Source: Streptomyces panaciradicis (GTDB lineage Bacteria > Actinomycetota > Actinomycetes > Streptomycetales > Streptomycetaceae). Taken from it: DNA of 64,000 nt. The stretch spans positions 1 through 64,000 of the forward strand of contig NZ_JAMGBF010000031.1 in the NCBI RefSeq assembly GCF_023516615.1, read 5' to 3'. Positions 45,244 to 53,963 of this stretch are shown here, piece by piece. Both the position numbers and the translations under genes were made by a program. A model generated the notes under the pieces. The model was not told the origin of the DNA. It did no database searches and was given only the letters and a program-made list of their open reading frames with translations. How positions within the stretch are numbered: position 1 is the stretch's first letter; the number at the start of each line of letters is the position of its first letter.

Positions 45244-46239
45244 GTGGCAGGCAAACCGGTCAGGCCCGTGAACGCCATCGACCAGACCCGGCGGATGCTC
45301 TCCCTGGTGACGTATCTCAAGGAGCGCCCCGGAGCCCGGGTCGAGGACGTCGCGCGCGCCTTCGGCATCAGCGAGGACGAGCTGGTCTCCGACCTCGACG
45401 TGCTGCCCATGTGCGGCACCAGCTTCCGGGGCGGTGACCTGCTCGACATCGACACCGACGGCGAGCGCATCTGGTGGCACAACCCCGACGACGTCGCCGA
45501 GCCGCTGCGGCTGGCCGCCGACGAGGCGACCGCGCTGCTGGTGGCGGCCCGTGCGGTGGCGACGCTGCCCGGGCTGCGCGAGGGCGACCGGCAGGCCCTG
45601 CTGCGGGCCACCGCCAAGGTGGAGACGGCGGCGGGCGAGGCGGCCGGCGCCAGCTCCCGGCTGTCGGTGACCTTTGAGTCGGAGGGCGGGGTCTTCGCCG
45701 ACGTCGACCGGGCCATCTCCGAGCGGCGCCGGCTGTGGATCCGCTACTACTCGCCGGCCCGCGACGAGGTCACCGAGCGGGAGATCGACCCGATCCGCCT
45801 GGTCAGCGTCGGGCACACGTACGTGGAGGCGTGGTGCCGTCGTTCCGAGGCGCGCCGCACCTTCCGGCTGGACCGGGTCGCCGAGATCAAGATTCTCGAC
45901 GAGCCGTCCGCGCCGCCCGAGGTGGAGCTGCGGGATCTGTCCGAGGCGCTGGTGCAGCCGGCCGCCGAGGACCCGGAGGTCGTCATCGAGGTCGGTCCGG
46001 GCGGCCGCTGGGTCGCCGAGTACTACCCGCACGACAGCGCGGATGAGCTTGCGGACGGCGGGCTGCGTATCACTCTGCGGACCCCCGATCCGGCGTCGCT
46101 GCGGCGGCTGGCTCTGCGGCTCGGGCGCGACGGCCGGATCGTGTCGCCGCCCGACCTCGCGGACAGCGCCCGTCACGCGGCCCGCGAGGCGCTGCTGGCG
46201 TACGACGGGGTGGGGGCGGCGCACGACAGCCGGGAGTGA
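45244..46239 (+). CDS. pafC: WYL-domain transcription activator PafC
   Basis: A 331-residue partner of PafB. The helix-turn-helix region (about 12-65: TRRMLSLVTYLKERPGARVEDVARAFGI) is followed by a WYL domain (about 150-215: RRRLWIRYYSPARDEVTEREIDPIRLVSVGHTYVEAWC) and a C-terminal WCX-like domain. GTG at 45244 is preceded by GGAG at 9 bases; a GTG 24 bases later is possible. In mycobacteria the PafBC complex acts at promoters of the form TTGTCRGTG-N8-TANNNT, three of which I find in this window. Confidence 0.92.
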   Translation: MAGKPVRPVNAIDQTRRMLSLVTYLKERPGARVEDVARAFGISEDELVSDLDVLPMCGTSFRGGDLLDIDTDGERIWWHNPDDVAEPLRLAADEATALLVAARAVATLPGLREGDRQALLRATAKVETAAGEAAGASSRLSVTFESEGGVFADVDRAISERRRLWIRYYSPARDEVTEREIDPIRLVSVGHTYVEAWCRRSEARRTFRLDRVAEIKILDEPSAPPEVELRDLSEALVQPAAEDPEVVIEVGPGGRWVAEYYPHDSADELADGGLRITLRTPDPASLRRLALRLGRDGRIVSPPDLADSARHAAREALLAYDGVGAAHDSRE

Positions 46240-46401
46240 CCTCTCGGGGACGCGCCGGTGTCCGGGGGGACGCGGGCGCGCGGGGGGCCGACGGGTGAGC
46301 CCGGCCGCCGTTGTGGCAGCGGCCGTGTCGCCCCGAGGCGTTCGACCACAGGAAGGGGAGCAGGAGCTTTGAGCGAGTCGTCGGTGTCTGAGGTGCAGGG
46401 C

Positions 46402-46659
46402 ATGTCGGTGGCGGCGGCCTTCGCCGGGATGAGAAGCGTGTCGGTGGTGATGTTCAGGGCGGGCTGCCCGGACTGCCGGAGCAGCTTCGAGCTCGCCGCG
46501 GGCGCCCTGCGGCTCGCCATCGGCGCCACCAGCCGCAGCACCTTCTACTCCTTCACCTGCCCCGACTGCGGCGCCTCGGTCCGCAAGCCGGCCGGGGAGC
46601 GGATCGTGGAGCTGCTGACCGGCGGCGGCGTGCGGACCCTGCGGCTGCACACCCCTTAG
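46402..46659 (+). CDS. Small zinc-ribbon protein
   Basis: An 85-residue protein with two CxxC pairs (AGCPDCRSS near 21 and TCPDCGASV near 51), a zinc-ribbon pattern, ending LTGGGVRTLRLHTP. ATG at 46402 has GAGGTG 6 bases upstream; in-frame GTG at 46384 or TTG at 46369 are alternatives. Its function is unknown. It lies between pafC and a tiny membrane protein gene in the interval leading to tatA. Confidence 0.7.
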   Translation: MSVAAAFAGMRSVSVVMFRAGCPDCRSSFELAAGALRLAIGATSRSTFYSFTCPDCGASVRKPAGERIVELLTGGGVRTLRLHTP

Positions 46660-46666
46660 GAAGGTC

Positions 46667-46672
46667 TAGGCT
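46667..46672 (+). promoter_or_regulatory. -10 box of a probably leaderless small membrane protein mRNA
   Basis: TAGGCT ends 7 bases before ATG at 46680, with no ribosome binding site, as at mshC and trmI. Confidence 0.4.
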
Positions 46673-46679
46673 CGACGTC

Positions 46680-46874
46680 ATGTTCTGGCCGATGTTCGCG
46701 GTAGCTGTGGGTTTCCTGGGTCTCGCGGTGCTCGGGGTGTTCGCCGTGCGGGTGTTCCTGGAGGCGCAGCGGCTGGGGCGGCAGGTCAGCGACTCCGCAC
46801 GCCGTATCAACCGGGCCGCGGAGGACCTGGAGCGGGCCGCCGTGAGCACCGCCCGCGCTGTGGATTCCCTGTGA
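46680..46874 (+). CDS. Single-span small membrane protein
   Basis: A 64-residue protein: a hydrophobic N-terminal helix (FWPMFAVAVGFLGLAVLGVFAVRVF) and an amphipathic, charged helix (EAQRLGRQVSDSARRINRAAEDLERA). The topology resembles a small Tat-like or stress membrane protein, but it lacks the FGxxKLP hinge of TatA. Family not recognised. It precedes tatA by 261 bases. Confidence 0.65.
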   Translation: MFWPMFAVAVGFLGLAVLGVFAVRVFLEAQRLGRQVSDSARRINRAAEDLERAAVSTARAVDSL

Positions 46875-47018
46875 GTGGCGCTGTGGCGAAGGTGTGAGTC
46901 CTGCGCCGCAGGCGTTTTGGGTCACTTCGGCCTGTCACCCGGCCCGCACTGGCGGGTACGCTCAAGGTCGCGGACCGGAGAACGAGGCCCGGGCCGCGGA
47001 CGGGAGTACGCACGGGGA

Positions 47019-47049
47019 TTGCCTCACGTTCACCCCCGAGCGTTACGAT
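47019..47049 (+). promoter_or_regulatory. Possible tatA promoter
   Basis: TTGCCT (47019-47024), 19 bases, then TACGAT (47044-47049). RNA would start near 47056, so the palindromes at 47068-47094 would lie in the leader. The long spacer makes this a weak call. Confidence 0.3.
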
Positions 47050-47067
47050 CGCTGCCAGCACGATCGA

Positions 47068-47094
47068 TCGGACAAGTGTCCGACCGGTCGGACA
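47068..47094. promoter_or_regulatory. Overlapping palindromes of TCGGACA half-sites before tatA
   Basis: TGTCCGACCGGTCGGACA (47077-47094) is a perfect 18-bp palindrome. A further TCGGACA at 47068-47074 makes a second inverted pair with TGTCCGA, so three half-sites lie within 27 bases, two of them as a direct repeat 20 bases apart. They end 41 bases before the tatA start. The binding protein is unknown. Confidence 0.55.
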
Positions 47095-47135
47095 GCATCC
47101 CACCCCCAGCCGCCTCGGTGAGAAGGTAAAGACTT

Positions 47136-47423
47136 ATGTTCGGAAGGCTCGGCGCCCCCGAGATCATTCTCATCCTCGTCGTCGTCATCCTGCTGTTCGG
47201 CGCGAAGAAGCTTCCCGACATGGCGCGCTCGCTCGGCAAGTCCGCCCGCATCCTCAAGAGCGAGGCGAAGGCGATGAAGGAAGAGGGCAGCGGCACGGCC
47301 ACGCCGGCCGGCCCGCCGAACAACGGTGAGCAGCCCCCCGCCCAGCGCACCATCCAGGCCGCCCCCGGTGACGTGACCAGCTCGCGTCCGGTCACCGAGC
47401 CGACGGACACCACCAAGGCCTGA
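47136..47423 (+). CDS. tatA: Twin-arginine translocase subunit TatA
   Basis: A 95-residue pore-forming subunit of the Tat pathway for folded proteins. One membrane helix ([11 protein letters not shown]), the hinge [14 protein letters not shown] and an amphipathic helix are followed by a Pro/Thr-rich cytoplasmic tail. Only a weak AAGG site precedes ATG at 47136. It is 47 bases before tatC; tatB is not in the window. The overlapping palindromes upstream suggest special control. Confidence 0.95.
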   Translation: MFGRLGAPEIILILVVVILLFGAKKLPDMARSLGKSARILKSEAKAMKEEGSGTATPAGPPNNGEQPPAQRTIQAAPGDVTSSRPVTEPTDTTKA

Positions 47424-47470
47424 TGCAGGGCCGGACGCCTCCGGCCTGCCGCACGAGATGAGGACGTGGG

Positions 47471-48421
47471 TTGCCCAAGTCTGCCCGCAAGCAGGAGAAG
47501 GATCCCGAGGGGCGGATGCCCCTTGCGGACCACCTTCGTGAGCTCCGCAACCGGCTCGCGAAGGCCATGCTGGCCATCGTCGTCGTGACGATCGTCGCCG
47601 CCTTCTTCTACAACGACATCATCAACTTCCTCACCAAGCCGGTCCTCGACTCGGTCGGGTGCGGGGAGACTTTCGAGCAGCTGGCGAAGTCGAAGTCCAG
47701 CTCTCACCCGTGCGCACAGATCACGATCAACGGTCTGCTCGCGCCGTTCACGCTGGCTCTCCAGGTCTCCCTGATGGCCGGCGTGGTGTTCGCCTCGCCG
47801 GTCTGGCTGTACCAGCTCTGGGCCTTCGTCGCGCCTGGTCTGCACCGGCACGAGAGGAAGTACGCTTACGCGTTCGTGGGCACCGGCGCGCCGCTCTTCT
47901 TCGCAGGCGCGTTCTTCGCGTACAAGGTGCTGCCGACCACCGCGAAGGTGCTCATCGACTTCACCCCGCACGGCGTGAGCAACCTGCTGCCGCTCGACGA
48001 CCTGCTGCAGCTCGTCACACGCATGGTGATCGTTTTCGGCCTCTCCTTCGAGCTGCCGCTGCTGCTGATCATGTTGAACCTCACCGGGGTGCTCAGCGGC
48101 ACGAGGATGCTCGGCTGGTGGCGCGGCATGATCATGGGCATCACGGTCTTCGCGGCCGTCGCCACGCCCAGCACGGACCCGCTGTCGATGCTGGCGCTGG
48201 CCGGGCCGATCTGGGTGCTGTACTTCGGTGCGGTCGCGTTCTCGCTCTTCAACGACCGCCGCAAGCGCCGCCGCGAGGAGGCCGGGCCCGCCGACGACGA
48301 GGCCTCCGACCTCGACCTCACCCCCGAGGACATCGGCGAGGTGGAGGTCGTCTCCGCCACCCGCGCCCTGCCCGAGCAGGCGAGCACGGACCGGGTCAAC
48401 GGCTACGACGACGTGACCTGA
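47471..48421 (+). CDS. tatC: Twin-arginine translocase subunit TatC
   Basis: A 316-residue receptor for twin-arginine signal peptides with six membrane helices. Family marks are MPLADHLRELRNRL at the N-terminus, FASPVWLYQLWAFVAPGLHRHERK, and FGLSFELPLLLIMLNLTG with its conserved Glu. TTG at 47471 is chosen because GAGGA precedes it; ATG at 47516 would cut the usual N-terminal extension. The C-terminal 60 residues are a charged cytoplasmic tail. Confidence 0.95.
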   Translation: MPKSARKQEKDPEGRMPLADHLRELRNRLAKAMLAIVVVTIVAAFFYNDIINFLTKPVLDSVGCGETFEQLAKSKSSSHPCAQITINGLLAPFTLALQVSLMAGVVFASPVWLYQLWAFVAPGLHRHERKYAYAFVGTGAPLFFAGAFFAYKVLPTTAKVLIDFTPHGVSNLLPLDDLLQLVTRMVIVFGLSFELPLLLIMLNLTGVLSGTRMLGWWRGMIMGITVFAAVATPSTDPLSMLALAGPIWVLYFGAVAFSLFNDRRKRRREEAGPADDEASDLDLTPEDIGEVEVVSATRALPEQASTDRVNGYDDVT

Positions 48422-48440
48422 GCGAAGCGTCCGCACGCTA

Positions 48441-48480
48441 CGAGAGGTGTCCGAGTCCTCCGGGACCCGGGCACCTCTCG
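48441..48480 (+). terminator. Terminator after tatC
   Basis: CGAGAGGTG (48441-48449) pairs with CACCTCTCG (48472-48480), with further pairing inside the loop. Confidence 0.75.
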
Positions 48481-48518
48481 GTGTTTGACGGCCGGGGTTC
48501 CGGATAATGATCGTCCTG

Positions 48519-48541
48519 TTGTCAGTGGGGCCCGGTACGCT
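48519..48541 (+). promoter_or_regulatory. RecA-NDp (PafBC-type) promoter of helY
   Basis: TTGTCAGTG (48519-48527), exactly 8 bases (GGGCCCGG), then TACGCT (48536-48541). This is a full match to TTGTCRGTG-N8-TANNNT. RNA would start about 4 bases before the helY ATG at 48552. The -35-like element is closer to the -10 than in housekeeping promoters, as expected for this class. Confidence 0.75.
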
Positions 48542-48551
48542 CGAAAGCACG

Positions 48552-51371
48552 ATGACAGAGGACCTCTCACCGGCCGAGCGGTATGCGGCTGCCCGTAGGC
48601 GCGCTGCCGAGCAGGCCACCGCGCTCGCCTCCTTCCGCGAGATGTACGACTTCGGCCTGGACCCCTTCCAGATCGAGGCCTGCCAGGCACTCGAATCGGG
48701 CAAGGGGGTGCTGGTCGCCGCGCCCACCGGTTCGGGCAAGACGATCGTGGGCGAGTTCGCCGTCCACCTGGCCCTGCTGCAGGGCAAGAAGTGCTTCTAC
48801 ACCACGCCCATCAAGGCGCTGTCGAACCAGAAGTACGCCGATCTCTGCCGCCGCTACGGAGCGGCGAAGGTCGGCCTGCTCACCGGCGACAACAGCGTCA
48901 ACTCCGAGGCGCCGGTGGTCGTGATGACCACCGAGGTGCTGCGGAACATGCTGTACGCGGGCTCGCAGACCCTCCTGGGGCTCGGATACGTGGTCATGGA
49001 CGAGGTGCACTACCTCTCCGACCGCTTCCGGGGAGCGGTGTGGGAAGAGGTGATCATCCACCTTCCCGAGTCCGTGACCCTGGTGTCCCTGTCGGCGACC
49101 GTCTCCAATGCGGAGGAGTTCGGCGACTGGCTCGACACCGTCCGCGGCGACACCGAGGTGATCGTCTCCGAGCACCGGCCCGTGCCGCTGTTCCAGCACG
49201 TGCTCGCCGGACGCCGGATGTACGACCTGTTCGAGGAGGGCGAGGGCAGCAGGAAGGCCGTCAACCCGGACCTCACCCGGCTCGCCCGGATGGAGGCCAG
49301 CCGGCCGTCCTACCAGGACCGCAGGCGTGGGCGCGCCATGCGTGAGGCCGACCGGGAGCGGGAGCGGCGGCAGCGATCCCGGGTGTGGACGCCCGGGCGG
49401 CCCGAGGTCATCGAGCGGCTCGACGCCGAGGGCCTGCTGCCCGCCATCACCTTCATCTTCAGCCGCGCCGCCTGCGAGGCGGCCGTCCAGCAGTGCCTGT
49501 ACGCCGGACTGCGGCTCAACGACGACGAGGCCCGCGAGCGGGTGCGGGCGCTCGTGGAGGAGCGCACGGCGTCCATTCCCTCCGAGGACCTCCACGTCCT
49601 GGGCTACTACGAATGGCTGGAAGGCCTCGAGCGCGGTATCGCGGCCCATCACGCGGGCATGCTGCCGACGTTCAAGGAGGTCGTCGAGGAGCTGTTCGTA
49701 CGCGGCCTGGTGAAGGCCGTGTTCGCGACCGAGACGCTCGCGCTCGGCATCAACATGCCCGCCCGCTCGGTGGTGTTGGAGAAGCTCGTCAAGTGGAACG
49801 GCGAGCAGCACGCCGACATCACGCCCGGTGAGTACACCCAGTTGACGGGGCGTGCCGGCCGGCGCGGCATCGATGTCGAGGGACATGCCGTGGTGCTGTG
49901 GCAGCGCGGGATGAGCCCCGAGCACCTCGCGGGGCTCGCGGGCACGCGTACGTATCCGCTGCGCTCCAGCTTCAAGCCGTCGTACAACATGGCGGTCAAC
50001 CTCGTGGAGCAGTTCGGGCGGCACCGCTCGCGCGAGCTGCTGGAGACGTCGTTCGCGCAGTTCCAGGCCGACAAGTCGGTCGTCGGGATCTCGCGGCAGG
50101 TGCAGCGCAACGAGGAGGGGCTGGAGGGCTACAAGGCCTCCATGACCTGCCACCTCGGCGACTTCGACGAGTACGCCCGGCTGCGCCGCGAACTGAAGGA
50201 CCGCGAGACGGAGCTGTCCCGGCAGGGGGCGGCACAGCGTCGCGCGGAGGCCGCGGTGGCGCTGGAGAAGCTCAAGCCGGGCGACGTCATCCACGTGCCG
50301 ACGGGCAAGTACGCGGGACTGGCCCTGGTGCTGGACCCGGGGCTGCCCGCCGGGCGGTCCAACGGGCACCGCGGCTTCGAGCACCACGACGGGCCGCGGC
50401 CGCTGGTGCTGACCGCCGAGCGGCAGGTCAAGCGACTGGCCTCGATCGACTTCCCGGTGCCCGTCGAGGCGTTGGAGCGGATGCGGATCCCCAAGTCCTT
50501 CAACCCCCGCTCGCCGCAGTCGCGTCGGGACCTGGCCTCCGCGCTGCGCACCAAGGCCGGGCACATCCCGCCGGAGCGGGCCCGCAAGAAGCGGTCCCAG
50601 GCCGCCGACGACCGCGAGATCGCGCGCTTGCGGACCGCGATCCGGGCGCATCCGTGCCACGGGTGCAGCGACCGTGAGGACCACGCCCGTTGGGCCGAGC
50701 GCTACCACCGGCTGCTGCGGGACACCTCGCAGCTGGAGCGGCGCATCGAGGGACGCACGAACACCATCGCGCGGACCTTCGACCGGATCGTCGCCCTGCT
50801 GACCGAGCTGGACTACCTGCGGGCCGACGAGGTCACCGAGCACGGCAAGCGGCTCGCCCGGCTCTACGGCGAACTGGACCTGCTGGCCAGCGAATGTCTG
50901 CGCGCCGGGGTCTGGGAAGGCCTCGCCCCCGCCGAACTGGCCGCCTGCGTCTCGGCGTTGGTGTACGAGGCGCGGGTCGGCGACGACGCGATGGCGCCGA
51001 AGCTGCCGTCCGGCAAGGCCAAGGCCGCGCTGGGCGAGATGGTGCGGATCTGGGGGCGGCTGGACGCCCTGGAGGAGGAGTTCCGGATCACGCAGACCGA
51101 GGGGGTCGGGCAGCGGGAGCCGGACCTCGGGTTCGCCTGGGCCGCGTACATGTGGGCCTCGGGCAAGGGGCTGGACGAGGTGCTGCGGGAGGCGGAGATG
51201 CCCGCCGGCGACTTCGTACGGTGGTGCAAGCAGGTGATCGACGTGCTCGGGCAGATCTCGGCGGCCGCTCCCGTCTCCGGCGGCGAGGCGTCCTCCACGG
51301 TCGCGAAGAACGCCCGCAAGGCCGTCGACCTGCTGCTGCGCGGTGTCGTCGCCTACTCGTCGGTGGGGTGA
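48552..51371 (+). CDS. helY: Ski2-like DEAD/DEAH-box helicase HelY
   Basis: A 939-residue superfamily 2 helicase. Walker A APTGSGKT is at 57-64, the DEVH box at 150-153, then SATVSN (motif III) and the C-terminal motifs INMPARSVV and QLTGRAGRRGID. A DSHCT-like helical domain ends it. Known as HelY in mycobacteria, where it lies beside tatC; related to Mtr4/Ski2 RNA helicases, its exact role in bacteria is unclear. ATG at 48552 sits just after the predicted transcription start. The upstream promoter suggests induction by DNA damage. Confidence 0.94.
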   Translation: MTEDLSPAERYAAARRRAAEQATALASFREMYDFGLDPFQIEACQALESGKGVLVAAPTGSGKTIVGEFAVHLALLQGKKCFYTTPIKALSNQKYADLCRRYGAAKVGLLTGDNSVNSEAPVVVMTTEVLRNMLYAGSQTLLGLGYVVMDEVHYLSDRFRGAVWEEVIIHLPESVTLVSLSATVSNAEEFGDWLDTVRGDTEVIVSEHRPVPLFQHVLAGRRMYDLFEEGEGSRKAVNPDLTRLARMEASRPSYQDRRRGRAMREADRERERRQRSRVWTPGRPEVIERLDAEGLLPAITFIFSRAACEAAVQQCLYAGLRLNDDEARERVRALVEERTASIPSEDLHVLGYYEWLEGLERGIAAHHAGMLPTFKEVVEELFVRGLVKAVFATETLALGINMPARSVVLEKLVKWNGEQHADITPGEYTQLTGRAGRRGIDVEGHAVVLWQRGMSPEHLAGLAGTRTYPLRSSFKPSYNMAVNLVEQFGRHRSRELLETSFAQFQADKSVVGISRQVQRNEEGLEGYKASMTCHLGDFDEYARLRRELKDRETELSRQGAAQRRAEAAVALEKLKPGDVIHVPTGKYAGLALVLDPGLPAGRSNGHRGFEHHDGPRPLVLTAERQVKRLASIDFPVPVEALERMRIPKSFNPRSPQSRRDLASALRTKAGHIPPERARKKRSQAADDREIARLRTAIRAHPCHGCSDREDHARWAERYHRLLRDTSQLERRIEGRTNTIARTFDRIVALLTELDYLRADEVTEHGKRLARLYGELDLLASECLRAGVWEGLAPAELAACVSALVYEARVGDDAMAPKLPSGKAKAALGEMVRIWGRLDALEEEFRITQTEGVGQREPDLGFAWAAYMWASGKGLDEVLREAEMPAGDFVRWCKQVIDVLGQISAAAPVSGGEASSTVAKNARKAVDLLLRGVVAYSSVG

Positions 51372-51393
51372 CCGGCACGGCGGCGTGAGGGAT

Positions 51394-51420
51394 CACGGCC
51401 CCGGCGTGGGCCGGGCCGTG
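51394..51420 (+). terminator. Terminator of helY
   Basis: CACGGCCC (51394-51401) pairs with GGGCCGTG (51413-51420), with extra pairing outside (TGAG/CTCA). Confidence 0.65.
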
Positions 51421-51423
51421 GTC

Positions 51424-51440
51424 TCACCTGCTGAGGGTGA
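51424..51440. promoter_or_regulatory. TCACC palindrome, cluster site E
   Basis: TCACCTGCTGAGGGTGA, 57 bases before the ATG at 51498. It matches the TCACCCG-N4-GGGTGA form found at four other places in this cluster, with one change in the left half (T for C at position 6). Confidence 0.5.
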
Positions 51441-51497
51441 GGCGCGCCCGCGCCCGGACGGTGCTTGATGAAGCCGGGCGGGGAAGGGAGCGACGCC

Positions 51498-52031
51498 ATG
51501 ACGACACTCGGGCCGGTTCAGCTGGTGACCTTCGGGTTCGGTCCCGACGCCACGTTCGAGGGCCGTGTGCTCGAGGAGCTGGCGACGCTGGAGCGCAGTG
51601 GGCAGATCCGTGTCCTGGACGTGCTGTTCCTGCGGAAGGCGACCGACGGCGACGTCGAGACGCTCGACTACCGGTCCGAGGGCATGGGCGAGACGCTCGC
51701 CGCCCTGCTGGGGCTGGGGCTGGGTTCGGGCCCGGCGGAGGCGGCCGGTGCGCAGGAGAGCGCCGTGGCGGAGGCGGACGGCTCCGGGGCCAGGCAGTTC
51801 GGGTTCACGCCGGACGATCTCAAGACGCTGTCGGAGGAACTGCTGCCGGGGACCGCGGCGGGCTTCCTGCTGCTGGAGCACCTGTGGGCGAAGAAGCTCC
51901 TCGAAGCCGTCCGGGAGACCGGCGGCCGCCCCCTCGCGGAGGGATTCCTGACGGCCGAGGCCCTCGCCCCCGTGGAGGCCGAACTCCGGGCGGCCACGGG
52001 GAGCACCGACGGACCGGCCGACTCGTTGTAG
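51498..52031 (+). CDS. DUF1269/DUF6325-like acidic protein
   Basis: A 177-residue soluble protein of unknown function. The start LGPVQLVTFGFGPDATFEG and the middle GFTPDDLKTLSEELLPGTAAGFLLLEHLWAKKL resemble actinobacterial small proteins of the DUF1269/DUF6325 group, often near gas-vesicle or stress genes. A low-complexity Ala/Gly/Glu linker lies at about 70-100. ATG at 51498 follows GGGAAGGGAG. It converges on the lipid kinase gene (3-base gap). A cluster-specific palindrome lies upstream. Confidence 0.65.
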   Translation: MTTLGPVQLVTFGFGPDATFEGRVLEELATLERSGQIRVLDVLFLRKATDGDVETLDYRSEGMGETLAALLGLGLGSGPAEAAGAQESAVAEADGSGARQFGFTPDDLKTLSEELLPGTAAGFLLLEHLWAKKLLEAVRETGGRPLAEGFLTAEALAPVEAELRAATGSTDGPADSL

Positions 52032-52034
52032 ACG

Positions 52035-53411
52035 TCAGGCAGCCGCCGTCCGGTGTCCGTGGTGGGGGGCGAAGCGGCCCAGGGCGAGCCTCGTGACACG
52101 GCGCCAGTCGGCCGGGCCGCCGCCGGAGGGCACGCCGGGGCGGTGGCGGGGGAGCACGACCCGCAGCGCGCCCGGCGCGGAGCGGCACACCACGGGGGTC
52201 GGCAGCGTCACGTACTCCCCGTCGATGCCGACCGCGACGGTGTCGGTGTCCGCCTCGACGACGACTTCCTCGGCGTTCAGCCGCAGCACCGACCCGGACT
52301 GCGGGCCGCGTACCAGACGCGCCGCCTGGACGGTGTTGTCCACGCGGACGCACAGCACCCCGAGGCGTCCGGAGTCCAGCCGCGCCCGGCGTCCCGGATG
52401 CGCGGCGTCGATCGCTCGCTGGTAGGGGTTGTTGCTGACCAGGAGCGCCTGCAGGCCGTCGGCCCGCGCGGAGCCGGCCCGCATCCGCAGCGTGGCGGCG
52501 TCCTTGCCGGTGAGCAGGCCGGGGAGGGTCTGCAGAGCGGTGTGCACCTTGGCGTCCCGGTAGGCGGGGTCGGCGACCACGGACGCGTACGTCCCGAAGG
52601 ACGCGTTGTTGACGAACACGCGGTCGGCGGCGAATCCGAGGTCCACCCGGATCTCGACACCGTCGGTCAGGGCCTCCAGGGCCGCCGAGGGATCCTCCCG
52701 GTCCAGGCCCAGGTCGAGGGCGAAGTGGTTGCGGGTGCCCGCCGGGATCACGGCGAAGGGCACGTCGTGCCGGGCCGCCACCTCCGCGACCAGGGCCTGG
52801 GTGCCGTCGCCGCCCGCCACCGCGAGCAGGTCGGCGCCCTCGGCCACCGCCCGGCGCGCGAGGTCCACGACGTTCTGGCCCCCGTCGAGCAGGACCACCT
52901 CGGCGCCCGCCTCCCGTGCCTTCTCCACCAGGTGGAAGCGGCCCACCTTGCCGCCGCCGGAGCGGGGGTTCATCACGATCCAGGGACGGCGGGGCGGCGC
53001 GGCCGGCACCGCCTCGCGGACGCCGTGCGAGGGGGCTGCCGCGGTGTGCGCCGCCGCGACGGCCACCATCCACAGCGCCAGCGACAGACACGCAGGCCAC
53101 AGCATGCCGTTGGCCGCGTACAGGGCGAGCACCGTCAGCGGCGCGGCCACCGACAGCAGCACCCCCAGGGCCCGCAGGACGCCGGTGTGGGCCAGCGTCC
53201 ACCACACGCCGACGGCGGCGAGGGCCAGGCCGGCCACCCCGACCAGCACCCACAGCACGCTGCGCAGTCCGGCGACGATCAGCGGTACGAGAACGCTGCC
53301 CAGCAGGGCGAGCAGGGCGACGCGTGCCCGCACGACGCGGCCCGTGGGCGCCTCGTCGGGCGCGCCCGCGGGCCGCGTCGTGCGCGTGTCAAGGTCGTGG
53401 TGCCGTCCCAT
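52035..53411 (-). CDS. Diacylglycerol kinase-like lipid kinase with membrane N-terminus
   Basis: A 458-residue protein. Three to four membrane helices (about 30-125) precede a DAGK catalytic domain: VMNPRSGGGKVGRF, the ATP motif LLAVAGGDGTQALV, and VIPAGTRNHFALDLGLD. The family phosphorylates diacylglycerol or other lipids at the inner membrane face. ATG at 53411 is used. It is 72 bases after the DUF7144 gene, so it may end an operon starting at 54419. Confidence 0.87.
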   Translation of the reverse strand: MGRHHDLDTRTTRPAGAPDEAPTGRVVRARVALLALLGSVLVPLIVAGLRSVLWVLVGVAGLALAAVGVWWTLAHTGVLRALGVLLSVAAPLTVLALYAANGMLWPACLSLALWMVAVAAAHTAAAPSHGVREAVPAAPPRRPWIVMNPRSGGGKVGRFHLVEKAREAGAEVVLLDGGQNVVDLARRAVAEGADLLAVAGGDGTQALVAEVAARHDVPFAVIPAGTRNHFALDLGLDREDPSAALEALTDGVEIRVDLGFAADRVFVNNASFGTYASVVADPAYRDAKVHTALQTLPGLLTGKDAATLRMRAGSARADGLQALLVSNNPYQRAIDAAHPGRRARLDSGRLGVLCVRVDNTVQAARLVRGPQSGSVLRLNAEEVVVEADTDTVAVGIDGEYVTLPTPVVCRSAPGALRVVLPRHRPGVPSGGGPADWRRVTRLALGRFAPHHGHRTAAA

Positions 53412-53483
53412 GTCCTGCCACCACCTCCGGCGGGCACGGACGGGGGCCGCCCGTCACGTGCCCTGCCGATCTGTGCCGTCACC

Positions 53484-53930
53484 TCAGATGTCGTGTCCCG
53501 GGTGGTCGAACATCGCCTCGGGGGACTCGCGCTTGACCACGCACAGGGCCCAGATGACGAAGCCCGAGAAGGCGATCATCACGACCGACCAGACCGGGTA
53601 GTACGGCAGCGAGAGGAAGTTGCCGATGATGACGAGCCCCGCGATGGCCACACCGGCGACACGCGCCCAGGTGGCCGTCCCGAACAGGCCCAGGCTGACG
53701 ATCACGGCGATCGCGCCCAGGGCGAGGTGGATCCAGCCCCAGCTGGTCAGGTTGAACTGGAAGACGTAGTTGGGTGTGGTGACGAAGACGTCGTCCTTGG
53801 CGATCGCCATGATGCCCCGGAAGACGTCGAGGATCCCGACGAGCATCAGCATGACGGCGGCGAAGGCCATCAGTCCCTGAGCCCAGTTCTGCTTCGTCGC
53901 ACGCGTACGCGTGGGGTGTGTGGCGGTCAT
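53484..53930 (-). CDS. DUF7144-type four-helix membrane protein
   Basis: A 148-residue integral membrane protein with four hydrophobic helices (QGLMAFAAVMLMLVGILDVF; SWGWIHLALGAIAVIVSLGLF; ARVAGVAIAGLVIIGNFLSL; WSVVMIAFSGFVIWALCVV). The pattern fits the actinobacterial DUF7144 family, function unknown. ATG at 53930 has GAGGTG 6 bases upstream; the GTG at 53939 lies inside that site. It is 33 bases after the SHOCT-domain gene. Confidence 0.8.
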   Translation of the reverse strand: MTATHPTRTRATKQNWAQGLMAFAAVMLMLVGILDVFRGIMAIAKDDVFVTTPNYVFQFNLTSWGWIHLALGAIAVIVSLGLFGTATWARVAGVAIAGLVIIGNFLSLPYYPVWSVVMIAFSGFVIWALCVVKRESPEAMFDHPGHDI

Positions 53931-53963
53931 CGTGGACACCTCGTTTCGATCGGTCCGGCGCGC

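Noticed and set aside
46680-46874. TatB or a second TatA
   Set aside because: It has one membrane helix and an amphipathic helix but lacks the conserved Phe-Gly hinge before the amphipathic helix.
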